Source of the DNA: Neovahlkampfia damariscottae | Taxonomy: Eukaryota > Heterolobosea > Selenaionea > Neovahlkampfiida > Neovahlkampfiidae | DNA length: 64,000 nt | NCBI GenBank assembly: GCA_016618085.1 | Contig: JABLTG010000004.1 | Coordinates: 248,001-312,000 of the forward strand | Direction of reading: 5' to 3' | Part shown: positions 31,761 through 43,923 of the stretch, in pieces | Numbering within the stretch: the stretch's first letter is position 1 | Layout of the letters: each line of letters opens with the position of its first letter | The notes under the pieces: model-generated | Database searches by the model: none | Told to the model about the DNA's origin: nothing | What the model saw: the letters and a program-made list of their open reading frames with translations, nothing else | Made by a program: the position numbers and the translations under genes

Positions 31761-33220
31761 ATGACTGAACAAATTATAAACTTTATTATTGATAGTTCAA
31801 AAAAAGAATCTGATCTTGACAGTTTAAAAAAAGGGCTTGAAAACAATTTTGAAAAAATACAAAAAAATTCAAACGCTCTTTTATCCGCTTATTCAAAAGG
31901 ATTTCTCGATTCAAAAAAACATACTCTTGGTCTCATTTACATATTTTACGCTAAGGCTTCAAATGGTGTTGACAAAAATTTCATACCAACTTTTGAGCAC
32001 TTTTTAGCTAATTTAGACCAACATCAAGCTTCAAAAGCTTGTCAAAAATGTAATTCATTTTTTTCATATTTATTATTTTGACAGTCGCAAAAACTGTTCA
32101 CGAATATACAGATGCACTTATTTCAGATAAAAGTCCACAAAGAGCAATGAAACATTTATTAAATGGAATTATTAATTTCAGACCACATTCAGAATGTCTT
32201 ACACCTTTACATTCAGATTATATTTGTTGTTGTCTTAAATCAATGAATTTCAAAGTAGCACTCAGAGTCTTAAATCAACCAATTTATGATATTGAACCAA
32301 ATCAAACAGGATTAACTCCAAAAGATATGCTCTCTTATTATTATTATGGTGGAATGATTTTTATTGGTCTTAAACAATTTGATAAAGCCTTCTCATTTTT
32401 TGATACAGTAAAAAAAAAAAAAAAAAAATTTTTTTTAAAAATTAAAAACAGGCACTTTGTGTACCTGCATTAGCTATAAACGCAATTATGGTTGAAAGTT
32501 ATAAAAAATATATTCTAGTTTCATTATTACTTTTTGGTAAAACAACTTCAATATCTTCAACTGCTTCTTCCATTGTACAAAGAAGTATGAAGACATATTG
32601 TCAATCCTATTATGATTTTGGTGAAGCATATAATAAAAGAGAAATGGATAAACTCATAGCGATTCAAAAACAACATGATGATTTATTTAACAAAGATAAT
32701 AATATGGGTTTAATTAAACAATGTATTTCATCACTTACAAGAGGAAATATTGAAAGATTAACAGATACTTATTTAACATTATCACTTTCAGATATCACTG
32801 AAACTGGTAAATTAAAGTCAGATAAAGAAAGTGAAAATACAATGTTAAGAATGGTTAGTGTTGTTTATGAAAAATTAAATTTTTTTGAAAAGGTTGAAAA
32901 TGGTGAAATTAAAGCATTAATTAGTCAAAAAGAAAGTATGGTCTCATTTAAATCAGAAGAACAAGAATTTTATAATGATTCTACATTTTTATCTTTGGAA
33001 AAACAAATTGACCAATCAATTGATTTATGTAAGAAATTAAAATCAATTGATAAGAATATGGGTTCATCTACTCTTTATATTGCAAAAGTATTGTTTTTTT
33101 TTTTTTTTTATTCTATTTACATAGTTAAGTGGTGTTAGGGAAGAAATGTTGGAACAAGGATCAAAATCACAAAGAGGAGGTGCTTTTGGTGGAATGTTTG
33201 GTATGTTTTCAAAACACTAA
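31761..33220 (+). CDS. COPS3: COP9 signalosome subunit 3
   Basis: Four exons (introns ~36-42 nt, two with long homopolymers) encode ~440 residues. Characteristic blocks are [79 protein letters not shown] and the PCI-domain LTDTYLTLSLSDI, closely matching human CSN3 ([52 protein letters not shown]). CSN removes NEDD8 from cullins and so regulates SCF-type ligases, such as any that the F-box protein at 1692 joins. The last exon adds REEMLEQGSKSQRGG and a Gly/Phe tail. Confidence 0.93.
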
Positions 33221-33296
33221 AAAAAAAAAATAAAAAAATATTTCTTATTTGATTGGTTGTTTTAAGGAGTTGTTTTTATTGGCCCACGTAATAAAA

Positions 33297-34621
33297 ATGC
33301 TTCGTCGTTCACTTCTCAAAAACTACAATCAACTTTATAAAAATAATGCTAGATTATTTTCAAAAATCAAAGTTCAAAACCCAGTTGTTGAACTTGATGG
33401 TGATGGTAAATAACCATGTTACGTTTTAAACTTTTTTTTTTTTTAGAAATGACTAGAATTATTTGGAAAATGATCAAAGATAAATTCATTCATCCATACC
33501 TTGACATGGATATTAAATATTATGATTTAGGAATGGAATACAGAGACCAAACAGATGATCAAGTTACAGTTGATTCAGCAAATGCTATCAAAAAATATAA
33601 AGTCGGTATTAAGTGCGCAACTATTACACCTGATGAAGATAGAGTTGTTGAATTTAAGTTAAAAAAGATGTGGAGATCACCAAATGGTACAATTAGAAAT
33701 ATTTTAGGTGGTACAGTCTTCAGAGAACCTATTGTTATTTCAAACGTTCCAAGGTTAGTTCCTGGATGGACAAAACCAATTGTTATCGGACGTCATGCAC
33801 ATGGTGATCAATATAAAGCAACTGATTTGGTTATTAAACAACCAGGAAAATTAGAAATGGTATTTACAGGTGCTGATGGAACAACACAAACTCATGAAGT
33901 ATATAAATTTAATGGAGGTGGTGTTGCTATGGGTATGTATAACACAGATGAATCAATCATTGGTTTTGCTCATTCTTGTCTTAAATTTGCTCTTGAAAAG
34001 AAATGGCCTTTATATTTATCAACAAAAAATACAATCTTAAAAGCTTATGATGGTAGATTCAAAGATATTTTCCAAGAAATTTATGAAAAAGAATATGAAG
34101 CTGATTATAAAGCTGCTGGAATTTGGTATGAACATCGTTTAATTGATGATATGGTTGCTCAAGGACTTAAATCAGAAGGTGGATTTGTTTGGGCATGTAA
34201 AAATTATGATGGTGATGTACAATCAGATATTGTTGCACAAGGATTTGGTTCATTAGGTTTAATGACATCCGTTCTTGCTACACCTGATGGTGAAATTGTT
34301 GAATCTGAAGCTGCACATGGTACTGTTACTCGTCATTATAGAGAACATCAAAAAGGAAATGAAACATCAACAAACCCAATTGCTTCAATTTATGCATGGA
34401 CAAGAGGTCTTCTTCATAGAGCAAAACTTGATGGCAACGATGAATTAAAACGTTATTGTCAAACTTTAGAAGCTGCTATTATTGAAACTGTTGAACAAGG
34501 TAAAATGACAAAAGATTTAGCACTTTGCATTCATGGAAAAAATATGAAAAGAGAACATTATCAAACAACTACTGCATTTATGGATTCAATTGAAGAAAAT
34601 TTAAAAAAAAAATTACAATAA
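33297..34621 (+). CDS. IDH2: Isocitrate dehydrogenase [NADP], mitochondrial
   Basis: Two exons. Exon 1 encodes a presequence-like start ([23 protein letters not shown]) followed by VVELDGD, joined over a ~40-nt intron to [19 protein letters not shown]. The rest is the eukaryotic [23 protein letters not shown]-type block (here [15 protein letters not shown]), [49 protein letters not shown] and [15 protein letters not shown]. It converts isocitrate to 2-oxoglutarate with NADPH. With NAD kinase in the same window it touches NADPH supply, but the distance argues against any operon-like link. ATTGG boxes at 33251 and 33279. Confidence 0.93.
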
Positions 34622-34640
34622 AAAAAAAGAATCAACACTT

Positions 34641-37600
34641 TTATTCATCCAATCCATAATCAATTTCAAATTTATCACTTGTTTCATCATTCTCACCTTC
34701 AATTATTAATGATTCAATAATTGATGTTTTTAAGTTATCATCAATATTCCAATAATAAATGATATCTGACATTTCTTGGACATATTGAATTTGTTGTTTG
34801 TTTGTGTTTTCTTTTATTAATCTATAAAATGAAATTGCAAGTTTTGAAGAAGAATCTTTATCAAGTGAATCATTTGCTTTCATAAATTCTAACAAGAAAT
34901 CAATGAGTTTAAACCATTGTATTGATTCAATTGGATTCAAAATTAAACCATTTAAAGTTAAATTTGAACAAAATGAAATCGCAGTCACTCTCACATTTTT
35001 ATTTTGATCTTTTATGCCAGAAATTACCAAACTAATAATCAAAGAAAACCTCTTCAAATCTTGACACCAATAATTAATTAATTCACAATCATTGAACATA
35101 TTACATAACTAATAGAGATTAGATTGAAATTGACCTCCTTACAACTCTGAAGATCATCAATTTTGTTGGATTTATTGTCAAAGTGTTGAATTTTTTGACA
35201 TATTTTTCTTCAAATAAATGAAGTAAATTATTTTTTGAATGAACAATGAATGATGATAATTTTGATGAAAGTAATAAAACTCTCAACATATCAAATACGA
35301 TAAATACTTCTTTTTCTGGTAAATTTTCAATTAAATCTTCAAATAATTTCAAAATTTCAATAGAAATTAAATCATCATTTCTTTCCACTGTTGAAACATA
35401 TTTTCCAAGTATTTTTAATGATTTTTCATCTTTTAATTTTGGATATGCATCTTTAATTCTTTTCAAAACAGTATCTAAATTATCTTGAAAATATTTTATA
35501 GCATCAAATGTAATTGTTTTTTTTTCATCACAATAACATTCTTTTAATAGTATTTTTGTTAAAATAGAACCAATTCTTTTTGATTTATAAATTTCAAATC
35601 TATATCCTTTTTCTGTTGCTTCATCAGGATCTTGACCTGTATATTGTTTAACCATTTGTGCTCTTTGTCTACATAAATTAAATGTAAAAACACGTCTTGC
35701 TTCATGAATCGCATTTCTAACTTCTTCAACAGTTGGTCTAATAAATGGATTTAAATTTAAACAATCAAAAACAATCTAAAATAAGAATTATTATTTGACT
35801 TACAGGTAAAATATATTTTGATATGATTGGTTGAAGTTGTTCATGATCCATATCATCAATTGTTGGGTATCTCTTTCTATCATATTTTTCTTTACAAAAT
35901 GATTCGAAAATAGTTGTTCCTAATGCATAAATATCAGTTTCAATTGTATGTCCTTCAAAATTTGAATTCTTCAATTCCGGAGCATTAAATTCCGAATCCT
36001 TATTTGATCTGATAATACAAGGTGTACCTAAATCACCTAAAACAAAAACACCAACTTTTGAATTTTCATAATAAGCTTCAAGAGATAAATTCTTATGAAT
36101 AAATTTTTGTTGATGTAAAGCAGCTAAATATAAACATAACTTTTCAGTTGCTTCCAATGCTTTTTGAACAGATTGGTCCTCTTTTAAAACCATTCCAACA
36201 TTTTTTGGTGTATCTTTTAAGGACAAATCAAAAATAGAGCCATATCTAAAACAGACCAATGAGGGTGGTTGAATTGGTTTAAAATTATATTGTGATGAAA
36301 TTGATTTTAAACAATATGGTAATGTTGATAAATAATGAATTTCACAATAAGTATCAATTGCTTCTTTTGTTGAATGAAACTTTACTTTTCTACATAAATG
36401 TTCTTCATTTTTAAAATCTGTCATTACTAGAAACCCTTCTGATTTTGTTAAAAATATATCTAATTTTTCTCCTTCATAAATTCCAAATTGAATTTCATGA
36501 AAATCAATAAAATCTAATTTTGACATTGGTTTTGAATTATAATAACCATTATTTCCAACAATATCTTCAATAGATTCAATTGAACCATTTTTTAATAACA
36601 AATCATGAATTTTTTTTTGTTTTTTTTGTTTTGCAATAATTAAAGGTGTTCTTCCAAAACAATCTTTTAAATTAACTTTTGAACCATTTGAAATTAATAT
36701 TTTAACAATTTCAATATCATTTGATTCAACTGCTAAATGTAAAGGTGTTTGTTGAAATAACTTTTCATGTCTATTCACATCACATTTTCCAACTTGTAAT
36801 AATTTTTTAACAAAATCTGTATGACCATTTGCAATTGCATTCATTAAAGGTGTTGATTGATTTCTTTCCCATGGAAATGATTCTGTTTCAATATTTAAAT
36901 CTGAATTTGATTCAATAAAAACATCTAATAATAAATGTAATCCACTTCCTGCTGCATATTGAATTGGATAATTCTTAAAATATGGATCATAAATATTTGG
37001 ATTTTCACCTAATTCAACTAATTCTCGAAATAAATCAGGAAAATTTGAACTCAATGAAATATGTAATGGTGTTTGACCATCATTATCTTTGGCTTTAATA
37101 TCAGCTCCTAATTTTATCAATAAAAGTGCAATATCTTCTTTTTTAGTTGAAATTGCGAAATGTAATGGTGTAAATCCATTTGAATCTTTAGAATTTAAAT
37201 TTGCACCTGCATTGACTAAATATTTAATTGAATCAATTTCATTCTTTTGAATTGCGAATTGTAATGGTGTATGTCCTTTATGATCAGGTAAATCAATATC
37301 AATATCATTTGAAGTTAATAAAGCTTTAACCACTTCAGATGATTTTACACCAAGAAATAAAGGAGTATAACCAAATGTTGTTTGTGGATTTACATTTAAT
37401 CCTTTTTGAGAAAGTAAAAATAAAATAGCATCTGATTTTCCACTTTTAGCCATCATATGAAGTGGTGTTCTTTTTGCTAAATCAATTCTATTTATATCAG
37501 CACCATTATCAATTAATAATTTGATGATTAAAGGATTTCCAATAATTGAAGCAAAGAATAAAGGTGTCCAACCATCATTATCAACAGCATTAATATATTT

Positions 37601-38337
37601 TTTAGATCCATTTTCAAGTAGAAATTTTATAAATTTGAATGATTCTGAATTACAAGCTAAATGTAATAAATGAATTCCTGAACTTGGATCTCTAGTGTCT
37701 ATTGAAATTATTTTTTGTTCTAATAATTCTCTTGCTATATGTACTTCTCCTTTTGAAATGGAATAAATAGCTAATTGATTCAAATCTAATATGGATGTCA
37801 AAAAAAAAAGGAAAATGGAAATACCTCTTGCTGGTGTTCCTTTTGATTCAAAATATGCCATGATTGATTTCTAAAGGGTCAAAATATTTTTGAAGAACTA
37901 ACTTTATAATCAAGTGAACTTTGTGACGAAAAACTTTCAAGAAAACCAATTGCGACTTGTTCTGATGATCCTGTAATTTTTCTGAAATTTCTGATAATAC
38001 CATCAGTAATAAATGGATTTTGAGTTTTATTTGAACTTTTTAGTTTTTCAATTTCATTTCCAAAGACGAAATAAATTTTTTCGTTTTCAAGATTAGTGAA
38101 TGATATTTTTTCTTGGTCAACTAAATAAGTTTCTTTTGTATGAAAATCTGGTCCTAATTCTGATAAAACTTCTTGAAACCAAAAATTTTCTAAATTTGTC
38201 CATTTTTCAAGAAGTTGAAGTGATAAAGGTAAAGAAAATTCTTGCCAAACATGTTTTTTATTTTCTGACTTTACCAACATAACATAGTATTCACTTTCTA
38301 TATCTTGTTGTTTTTTGGATTTCTTTTTCTTTTCCAT
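34641..38337 (-). CDS. UBA-like, ankyrin-repeat, pseudokinase and PUL domain protein
   Basis: Five exons (junctions near 37878, 37800, 35790 and 35130) splice to ~1,190 residues. A 32-nt intron fuses the 153-codon frame at 38337-37879 to the ankyrin frame; it completes a UBA-like segment (ITGSSEQVAIGFLESF...LDYKKSIMAYFES). About twelve ankyrin repeats follow (DNDGWTPLFFASIIGN, GRTPLIIAKQKKQKK). A kinase-like domain has HKN for HRD (KFIHKNLSLEAYY) and GDLG for DFG, so it is probably inactive. The C-terminus is an armadillo-like PUL domain (FIVFDMLRVLLL, LMIFRVLCNMFND, NKNVRVTAISFCSNLTL; compare PLAA). PUL domains bind Cdc48/p97, UBA domains bind ubiquitin. No promoter box precedes the ankyrin ATG, supporting the single-gene model; one lies at 38375. 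Confidence 0.75.
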
Positions 38338-38420
38338 CAAGTTCTTGTGAGCACTTCACCTAAAAAAAAGAATAAACCAATAAAATTAAAAGTTATTAAT
38401 AGATTAGAATGATTTATTTT

Positions 38421-40153
38421 TCAATTTAAAAATGTAAATTCTTGTAAAAAGTTTTTCTTTTTTTCATATTGAAAATATGTTTCATTTTCATTCATTGAAT
38501 TGAATTCTTCTTCAAATAAATGATCATAAGATAAAAAAACATAGTCATCAACTTTAAAACCAGGTTGTGAATCAATTATCTTTTCTTTGAAGGATTTAAC
38601 AAATTCAGTTACTTGTGGATTCCAATGACTTTTTAAAGTTTCAATTTCCCAAAGTGTACTTTCTCCAGCATTTGTCTTTTTTAAATCTAATTCTTCAAAT
38701 TGAAACGGATCATTTCCTTCCCAAATTTCTAATCTATCTTTTCCAATATTTAAAGGACCTGATGAATCAGAATTTGAAAATTCTTCAACTCTGTGAATTA
38801 AATTTCTTAAATCTGGATTTTTTTGAATCAAATGATAAATCAAAGATAAAATATAAATGATTGAATGTGGTGGAACAAATAAACATAATCTACTTAATTT
38901 TTTAATAAATGATGCAACAATATATTCTTTTTGACATTTTTAAAAAATAAATAAATTCTTACGAGGAAGATGTCTGTAATGAATTTAAAAAAAAAAAAAC
39001 GAAAAAATTTCTTACGATGAATTCAAAAATTTGAAAACTAATTTTTTAAATTTTGATGAATAACTTGATGTTTTAAATAAATCAACATTTAAAATTGAAT
39101 ATAATTTATCATAAAAATTTGGATAAATTCTATTGGATAATTTAGTTACAGCCAAAATTTGAACTTACAAATTATATTTTGTAATTAAAGTGAATAAACT
39201 TTCCATTGATAAAACAGCAATGTCACCACCTTTATCAAATGAACCTGCAATGAAATCATTTAATAAAAATGGGTTTTCAAAATTTGGTATAATCTCTTGA
39301 CTCATTTTAATTAAAACTAAATGATAAACAACTAAAGGCATATCTTTAATTTGAAGAAATGAAATCCAATAATTTTGAAAAACTTTTTTATATTCAATTG
39401 AATTTTCTAATTCATGTTTTGTATTTTTTATTTTTCTTTTTTTTTGATTAGTTGAATCACTTGATTGAATTGAACTATTTTCAAGCAATAAAAATTTGAA
39501 TTTTGTTGGAATTTCAATTTTATCTGCAATTAAAAGTAAATTTTTACAAAAATTTAAAGTTGAAAGTTTTGTGCATTTTTTCTTTTGAATTAATTTACTT
39601 TTTGAAATTTCAAAAAAATGAGTATTTACCTCAAAACATCCAATGTATAATAAAGAATATCTTGATATTCAATTAAATAATTAACTTTAAAAATTTCCAT
39701 AACTTTTACAGATGTTTCAATTTCGTATGTTAATTTCTCCAAAATTTGTTCTATTCTATGATTAATAATATCTTCTTTTTTCGTTTTTGAAAATATAATT
39801 TCGTTGGTTATTGATTGAAAATAAAGAGTAAAACACTTTTCAGTTGATTTTGTTTTAAAAAGGTTCAATAATATTAAATCAAAAAAATCGTTTAAATTTG
39901 AATTTAACCATTCATTATATTCTTCTCTAGCTACTGAAGGTGTATTTTTTCTGATTAAGTTAAATGTTATTTCATTTTCTTCTTACTGTTCTTTTTTTAA
40001 GTAAACCGAAAAAACGTTGAAAATTGATTGTAATGAAGAAAGCGTTGTTTTATCATCTTTTGATTCTTCACAAATTTGAAATAAGTCCAACAATTGATTT
40101 ATATTTTTTTTGTTTGAAAGAATTTGCTCTTCAATTTTTTGTATGTCAGACAT
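38421..40153 (-). CDS. NOC4L: Nucleolar complex protein 4 (NOC4) homologue
   Basis: Six exons, including an 11-nt microexon. The C-terminal block is diagnostic after splicing: LESLFTLITKYN-type helix (MESLFTLITKYNL), YPNFYDKLYSILN, then NSSHLPQYIVASFIKKLSRL and CLFVPPHSIIYILSLIYHLI, QKNPDLRNLIHR, aligning with human SSTHLPAYLVAAFAKRLARL and following residues. NOC4 with NOP14 acts in maturation and export of the 40S subunit. The N-terminal half is helical and weakly conserved. The ATG at 40153 has ATTGG 6 nt upstream on the plus strand and another at 40181. About 520 residues, the usual size. Confidence 0.86.
38963..38973 (-). other. 11-nt microexon of NOC4
   Basis: The exon ACATCTTCCTC is flanked by TTACAG upstream and GTAAGAA downstream on the minus strand. 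It supplies codons for H-L-P in SSHLPQYIVASF. The human protein has THLPAYLVAAF at the same place, so the exon must be included. Confidence 0.82.
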
Positions 40154-40207
40154 GGGATTATTGGTGGAACAAAAATTAACCAATTGATTTTGATTTTATA
40201 AATAAAT

Positions 40208-40783
40208 TTATTCTTTGAATGATTTTCGATTGGTTTCTTGAACTTGGTATGATGTTTTTGATCTAAATTTTTTAGATGATGGATTACCATCTGAAAATCC
40301 TTCAACTAAATCGTCAACCTCTTTTTCAAATGTTTTTGATGTAATTTTTTTCTCCGCAACATAAAATGGATTTGAGATTATATCAACGTAACAATTTTGT
40401 AATTTAACAAAAAAATTCTTTACATCTTGATCTTTCACTTCAGATTCATCCAAAATTAAAACAAATTTCGTTTTTGTATTTGTAATAAAACCATAACTTA
40501 AAATATTTTAATGAAAAAAAAAAAAACATTTTGTAAGATTCAGAAGGAAATAAAAAACCTAAATACATATCTGAACTATTTGAAAGGTTTTTTCGACTGA
40601 AAACTCTTTCTTCAATTGTATCAAGTGAAGTATGAGAAATATAATGAAATTTACAAAGGTCTTCCTCTTCTTTATCATAGACTTTTATAAATAAAGGATT
40701 ATTCTTTCAAAATATTAATGATTTGATGTTTTTAGTACTGCTTGACCAATTATTGTTACACATCCAACAGAAACTTTGTCCAT
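40208..40783 (-). CDS. TRAPPC2L: TRAPP complex subunit 2-like
   Basis: Three exons; introns of ~36 and ~30 nt. The spliced protein begins MDKVSVGCVTIIGQANNPLF and contains KFHYISHTSLDTIEERV, DMYLGFLFPSESYKIYGFIT, NTKTKFVLILDES and FFVKLQNCYVDIISNPFY, which follow human TRAPPC2L (KFHYMVHTSLDVVDEKI, LYLGLLYPTEDYKVYGYVT, LHNSYTDVMCNPFY). TRAPP complexes are GEFs for Rab GTPases in ER-Golgi traffic. A short basic C-terminal extension follows the conserved part. It shares its promoter box (40810) with the divergent AlkD-like gene. Confidence 0.88.
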
Positions 40784-40809
40784 TTTTCAAGAGATTTTGA
40801 ATTGATTTG

Positions 40810-40814
40810 ATTGG
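40810..40814 (+). promoter_or_regulatory. Bidirectional ATTGG box between TRAPPC2L and the AlkD-like gene
   Basis: TTGATTGGTGTATT lies 27 nt from the TRAPPC2L ATG (minus) and 44 nt from the AlkD-like ATG (plus). The whole interval between the two start codons is 74 bp. Confidence 0.6.
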
Positions 40815-40857
40815 TGTATTATTTCCTCCATTTTATTCTTCTCAAAGCACGAACAAT

Positions 40858-41645
40858 ATGAAGAACATTTCAAAACATATCAGAACGATTTTAGAATCAA
40901 ACAAAAACTCAACCAAAGCTGTTGCGCAAGAGAAATACATGAAAGGTGTCATCAAGTGTTATGGACTTTACTCTGCTGATTTAAAAAAAATATTTTCAAC
41001 AATTTGGAAAGAAAAAATAAAAGATTTGCAAGATGAAGAAAAAAAAGATTTAGGATTTGAAATGTTTAAAGAAAATTTTTCTGAAGAAAAACAATTTGGT
41101 ATTTCAATTTTGAATAAAATAGCAAAGACATTGACAAGGGAAGATATTCCAAAAATTGAAAGTGTGATTGAAGAATCAGTTTATGATTGGGCCACATGTG
41201 ATACACTTGCAAGCAGAGTTATACATGAAATGATTGTTAAAGATCCAAAAATTGTCGAATTAATTAAAAAATGGAAAGATTCAGATAATTTATGGGTTCA
41301 AAGAGCTTCTTGTGTTTCATTTGTTAAATTAGCAAGAACAGGGGAATATAAACAAGATATATTAGAAATATCTGAGAGTTGTGTAAAATCAAATGAAAGT
41401 AATATTGTCACTTTTTTGTTTTAATGTTATTTGAAGGATTTGTTCAATTGGGAAATGGATGGGTGCTTCGGCAATTATCAATAAACCATAATGATGAAAT
41501 AGTTGAATTTATAAAAAAACATTATGATGAATTTTCAAGAGAAGGTCTAAGATATGCAATTGAAAAAATGGAATCAAAATTGAAGAAATCTCTAATGAAC
41601 TATAAAAAGGATGAAATCAAAAATGGTAAAAAATTGAAAAAATAA
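40858..41645 (+). CDS. DNA alkylation repair (AlkD-like) HEAT-repeat protein
   Basis: Two exons, ~250 residues. HEAT-type helices include YMKGVIKCYGLYSADLKKIF, WATCDTLASRVI, WVQRASCVSFVKLAR and, after the intron, RFVQLGNGWVLRQLS (AlkD family: FVQKGIGWALRE). AlkD excises bulky or cationic alkylated bases such as 3-methyladenine and 7-methylguanine without flipping them. The key aspartate region (CDTLASR; AlkD WD..D) seems kept. The family is mainly bacterial with scattered eukaryotic members. The ATG at 40858 is preferred over the longer non-ATG frame because the promoter box lies inside it. Confidence 0.8.
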
Positions 41646-41724
41646 ATCTGTGTCTTGAACTATTCTGTGAAAGTATTCATTCTATTATGGTCTTTGTTTT
41701 TATGATAATAATTTCATCAAAAGT

Positions 41725-42298
41725 TTATTCTAATTCAATCATATCTGAAAAAGGTGCTTTTTCTTCTTCTTTATCATCTTTTTTTTCATCAAATTTTTTT
41801 TCTTTTTTTTTCTTTTTTACAGATTGTCCTTTTCTATAAGCTATTATTTTTTATTTTAAGATTATTTCTCTTACTGTTAAGAGTTTTTAAAAGATCTTCT
41901 TTATAATCTGATAAATCTAAGTCATCAATCTGATTGTTAAATTCAGGATATTTTTATTTACTGCTGCTAAAACATCTTCCGCTTGTATTGTTGATCTTTT
42001 ATTTTTCAAAGCATGTTCATTTGCACTGTTAAATTTTTAATTTTTCAGGTTTTTTTTTTTTTTTTTTACATTGCTGTTAAATACATAATGAAAACTACAG
42101 TGGATTTTGAAAAAGCAATTTTTGAGTCGTTGACTGAAAAAGTTAAATTCAATTAAAAAAAAACCCAAAGAAAATCCTGTTGTTCATTAATGATTAAACT
42201 ATATTTTTACCTTCTGGAATTGCTGACTTTATAATTCTTTGAATATTTGCCTTTGGTAGATCATAGTTTGTATCTGTTTTATCTTGGAAACTGTTCAT
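41725..42298 (-). CDS. POLE3: DNA polymerase epsilon subunit 3 / CHRAC histone-fold protein
   Basis: Five small exons with introns of 32-80 nt; none is long enough to stand out alone. The spliced product (~130 residues) begins MNSFQDKTDTNYDLPKANIQ and has the histone fold: RIIKSAIPE, SKIAFSKSTVVFIMYLTAIA, NEHALKNKRSTIQAEDVLAA, IDDLDLSDYKEDLLKTLNTY. Human POLE3 has [46 protein letters not shown] at the same places. The C-terminus is Lys/Glu-rich and ends FSDMIELE. It pairs with a POLE4-type partner in Pol epsilon and chromatin-remodelling complexes. A CCAAT box lies ~12 nt upstream on this strand. The segment would look non-coding without splicing. Confidence 0.85.
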
Positions 42299-42492
42299 CT
42301 AAAAAATTTTTGATTGGTGAGTTTTTTGCTGGTGATAAAAAAAAGAATAAACATAAAGAACGCACAGCAAAATCACTAATTGTAACATGGTATTCACAAC
42401 TAAGTACAAGAAAAAATAAAAGTGAAGTTTTACATAACAAATAGTTCTTTGTTTTTAAAATCAAAAAATCAATCATCGTATCATTCTAATTT
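42299..42492. other. Intergenic region
   Basis: 194 bp holding the POLE3 promoter (ATTGG at 42310) and the 3' flank of NPRL3. A 65-codon open frame on each strand here has no feature of a gene. Confidence 0.6.
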
Positions 42493-43907
42493 TTAAATTT
42501 GATAAACAACTAAACAATCTTTGAACGTTGAAATGATTTTTTCAATATCATCAAATTCTAAATTTTCTCTCCAAATAATTTCTCTAATTTCATGATTACC
42601 ATCAAAATACGGAATTAATCTTTTCAATAAATCTAATAAATCTTCATCTGACGTCATTGCATTTAAAAAATCAAATTCATATACATTTCTCATTTCCAAT
42701 AGATTAGGAGATCTTAAATCAATTGAAGGATTATATGGGACAATGAATTGAATAAATCTTGAAACTTGTCTTACAAAATTATATCTAAGTAACCAACATA
42801 CAGATTTTACGAATTGTTGTTTCTTATCTTCAAATTTAAAGGTATCAAAATGATCTTGCATTTTTTTTGATTCGTTAAAATATGAAAGTACATCCAATAA
42901 TGAAGGAAGTAATGGGAAATTCTTATGAAATTCTAAAATATACTTATCTTCAATTGGAAATACAACCTCTTCTGAAACAATTAATATCGAGTTTGATGTT
43001 AATTTTGGTAAAGAACGAATTACTTAATTTTTAAGAATAAAAAAAAACTAACCTCCCCATTGAATCATATGTTGTGCAATTGAGCAAACTAAATTCAAAC
43101 TTAAATTTTCTCTTCTTGAAATTTCTTGTAAACTTTTCATTGGATTTATCCATCCTCTTAACATTTCTACTTGGTCAATTCCATCAATAGGAAATTTTAA
43201 TTTTGGAAATTCTTTCAAACCAACACAAGAATCATATGGTTGTACATTTGAATTCATTGTAAATTCATTTTTTGTTGTTGGTATTTTGACATCAAATTCA
43301 ATCCAATTATTTATTCTCAATTGAAGTGGTGTTTCTTTTACAATTGTGTCAGTTAATTGTTTAAACTCTTTCATTAACTCTATTTTTCTATTTACAAACT
43401 TTATATAATCATCCCATTCAGGATATTTTTCTCTAAATTTTAAACTCTCTTCTAATTCTCTTGTTAAAAATTTACATCTTTTTTGTTCTCTCTGCAATAT
43501 TTTAACAAAAATTGAAAGTAAATTCAAATATTCATCTATTTTTTCATCCTTTACACCTTTTCTAAAAGCGAAGACAATTGAAACATGAGTCAATTTCGAG
43601 TCTTTTTCTGTAATACCACATTGTTGTGATAACAATAAAATTTCGTCTATTTTTAAAATTAATGGTCTATTCAAGTTCAAAGAATTTGAAGGACATAACA
43701 TTGAAGCAAGAGCATTTGGATCTAAATTTAAAATTTTTTCTGTTTCTTTTGTTTCATTTCCTTTTTGTATTTTTTCTTTCGAACTACAGTCCGGATAATG
43801 ATAAACTATTTGATGTCCTATTGTTCCTGAATATTAATTTTTAATAAAAAAAAAAGATTCTAACCATGAACAACAGCTAGAATATTCACCCAAGATTCTT
43901 CAATCAT
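42493..43907 (-). CDS. NPRL3: GATOR1 subunit NPRL3
   Basis: Three exons; introns at ~43835-43863 and 43020-43049. The protein starts MIEESWVNILAVVHGTIGHQ, followed by a variable linker. Conserved NPRL3 blocks are ILQREQKRCKFLTRELEES (human HHEERRCQYLTREAK), QLRINNWIEFDVKIP (LHINSWLEVSFCLP), RGWINPMKSLQEISRRENL, VCSIAQHMIQWGG and the C-terminal CWLLRYNFVRQVSRFIQFIV. With NPRL2 and DEPDC5 it forms the GAP for RagA/B that turns off TORC1 during amino-acid shortage. About 450 residues. Its ATG is only 36 bp from the divergent DnaJ gene, with a single ATTGG box between. Confidence 0.87.
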
Positions 43908-43918
43908 ACTTCAAAACT

Positions 43919-43923
43919 ATTGG
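43919..43923 (+). promoter_or_regulatory. Bidirectional ATTGG box between NPRL3 and DnaJ
   Basis: ACTATTGGTCAATTT sits in the 36-bp gap between the two divergent ATGs, 12 nt from one and 21 nt from the other. It is the only recognisable element in the gap. Confidence 0.62.

Noticed and set aside
42247-42476. Open frames on both strands between POLE3 and NPRL3
   Set aside because: No recognisable domain; one overlaps the POLE3 first exon and the rest is promoter and 3' flank.
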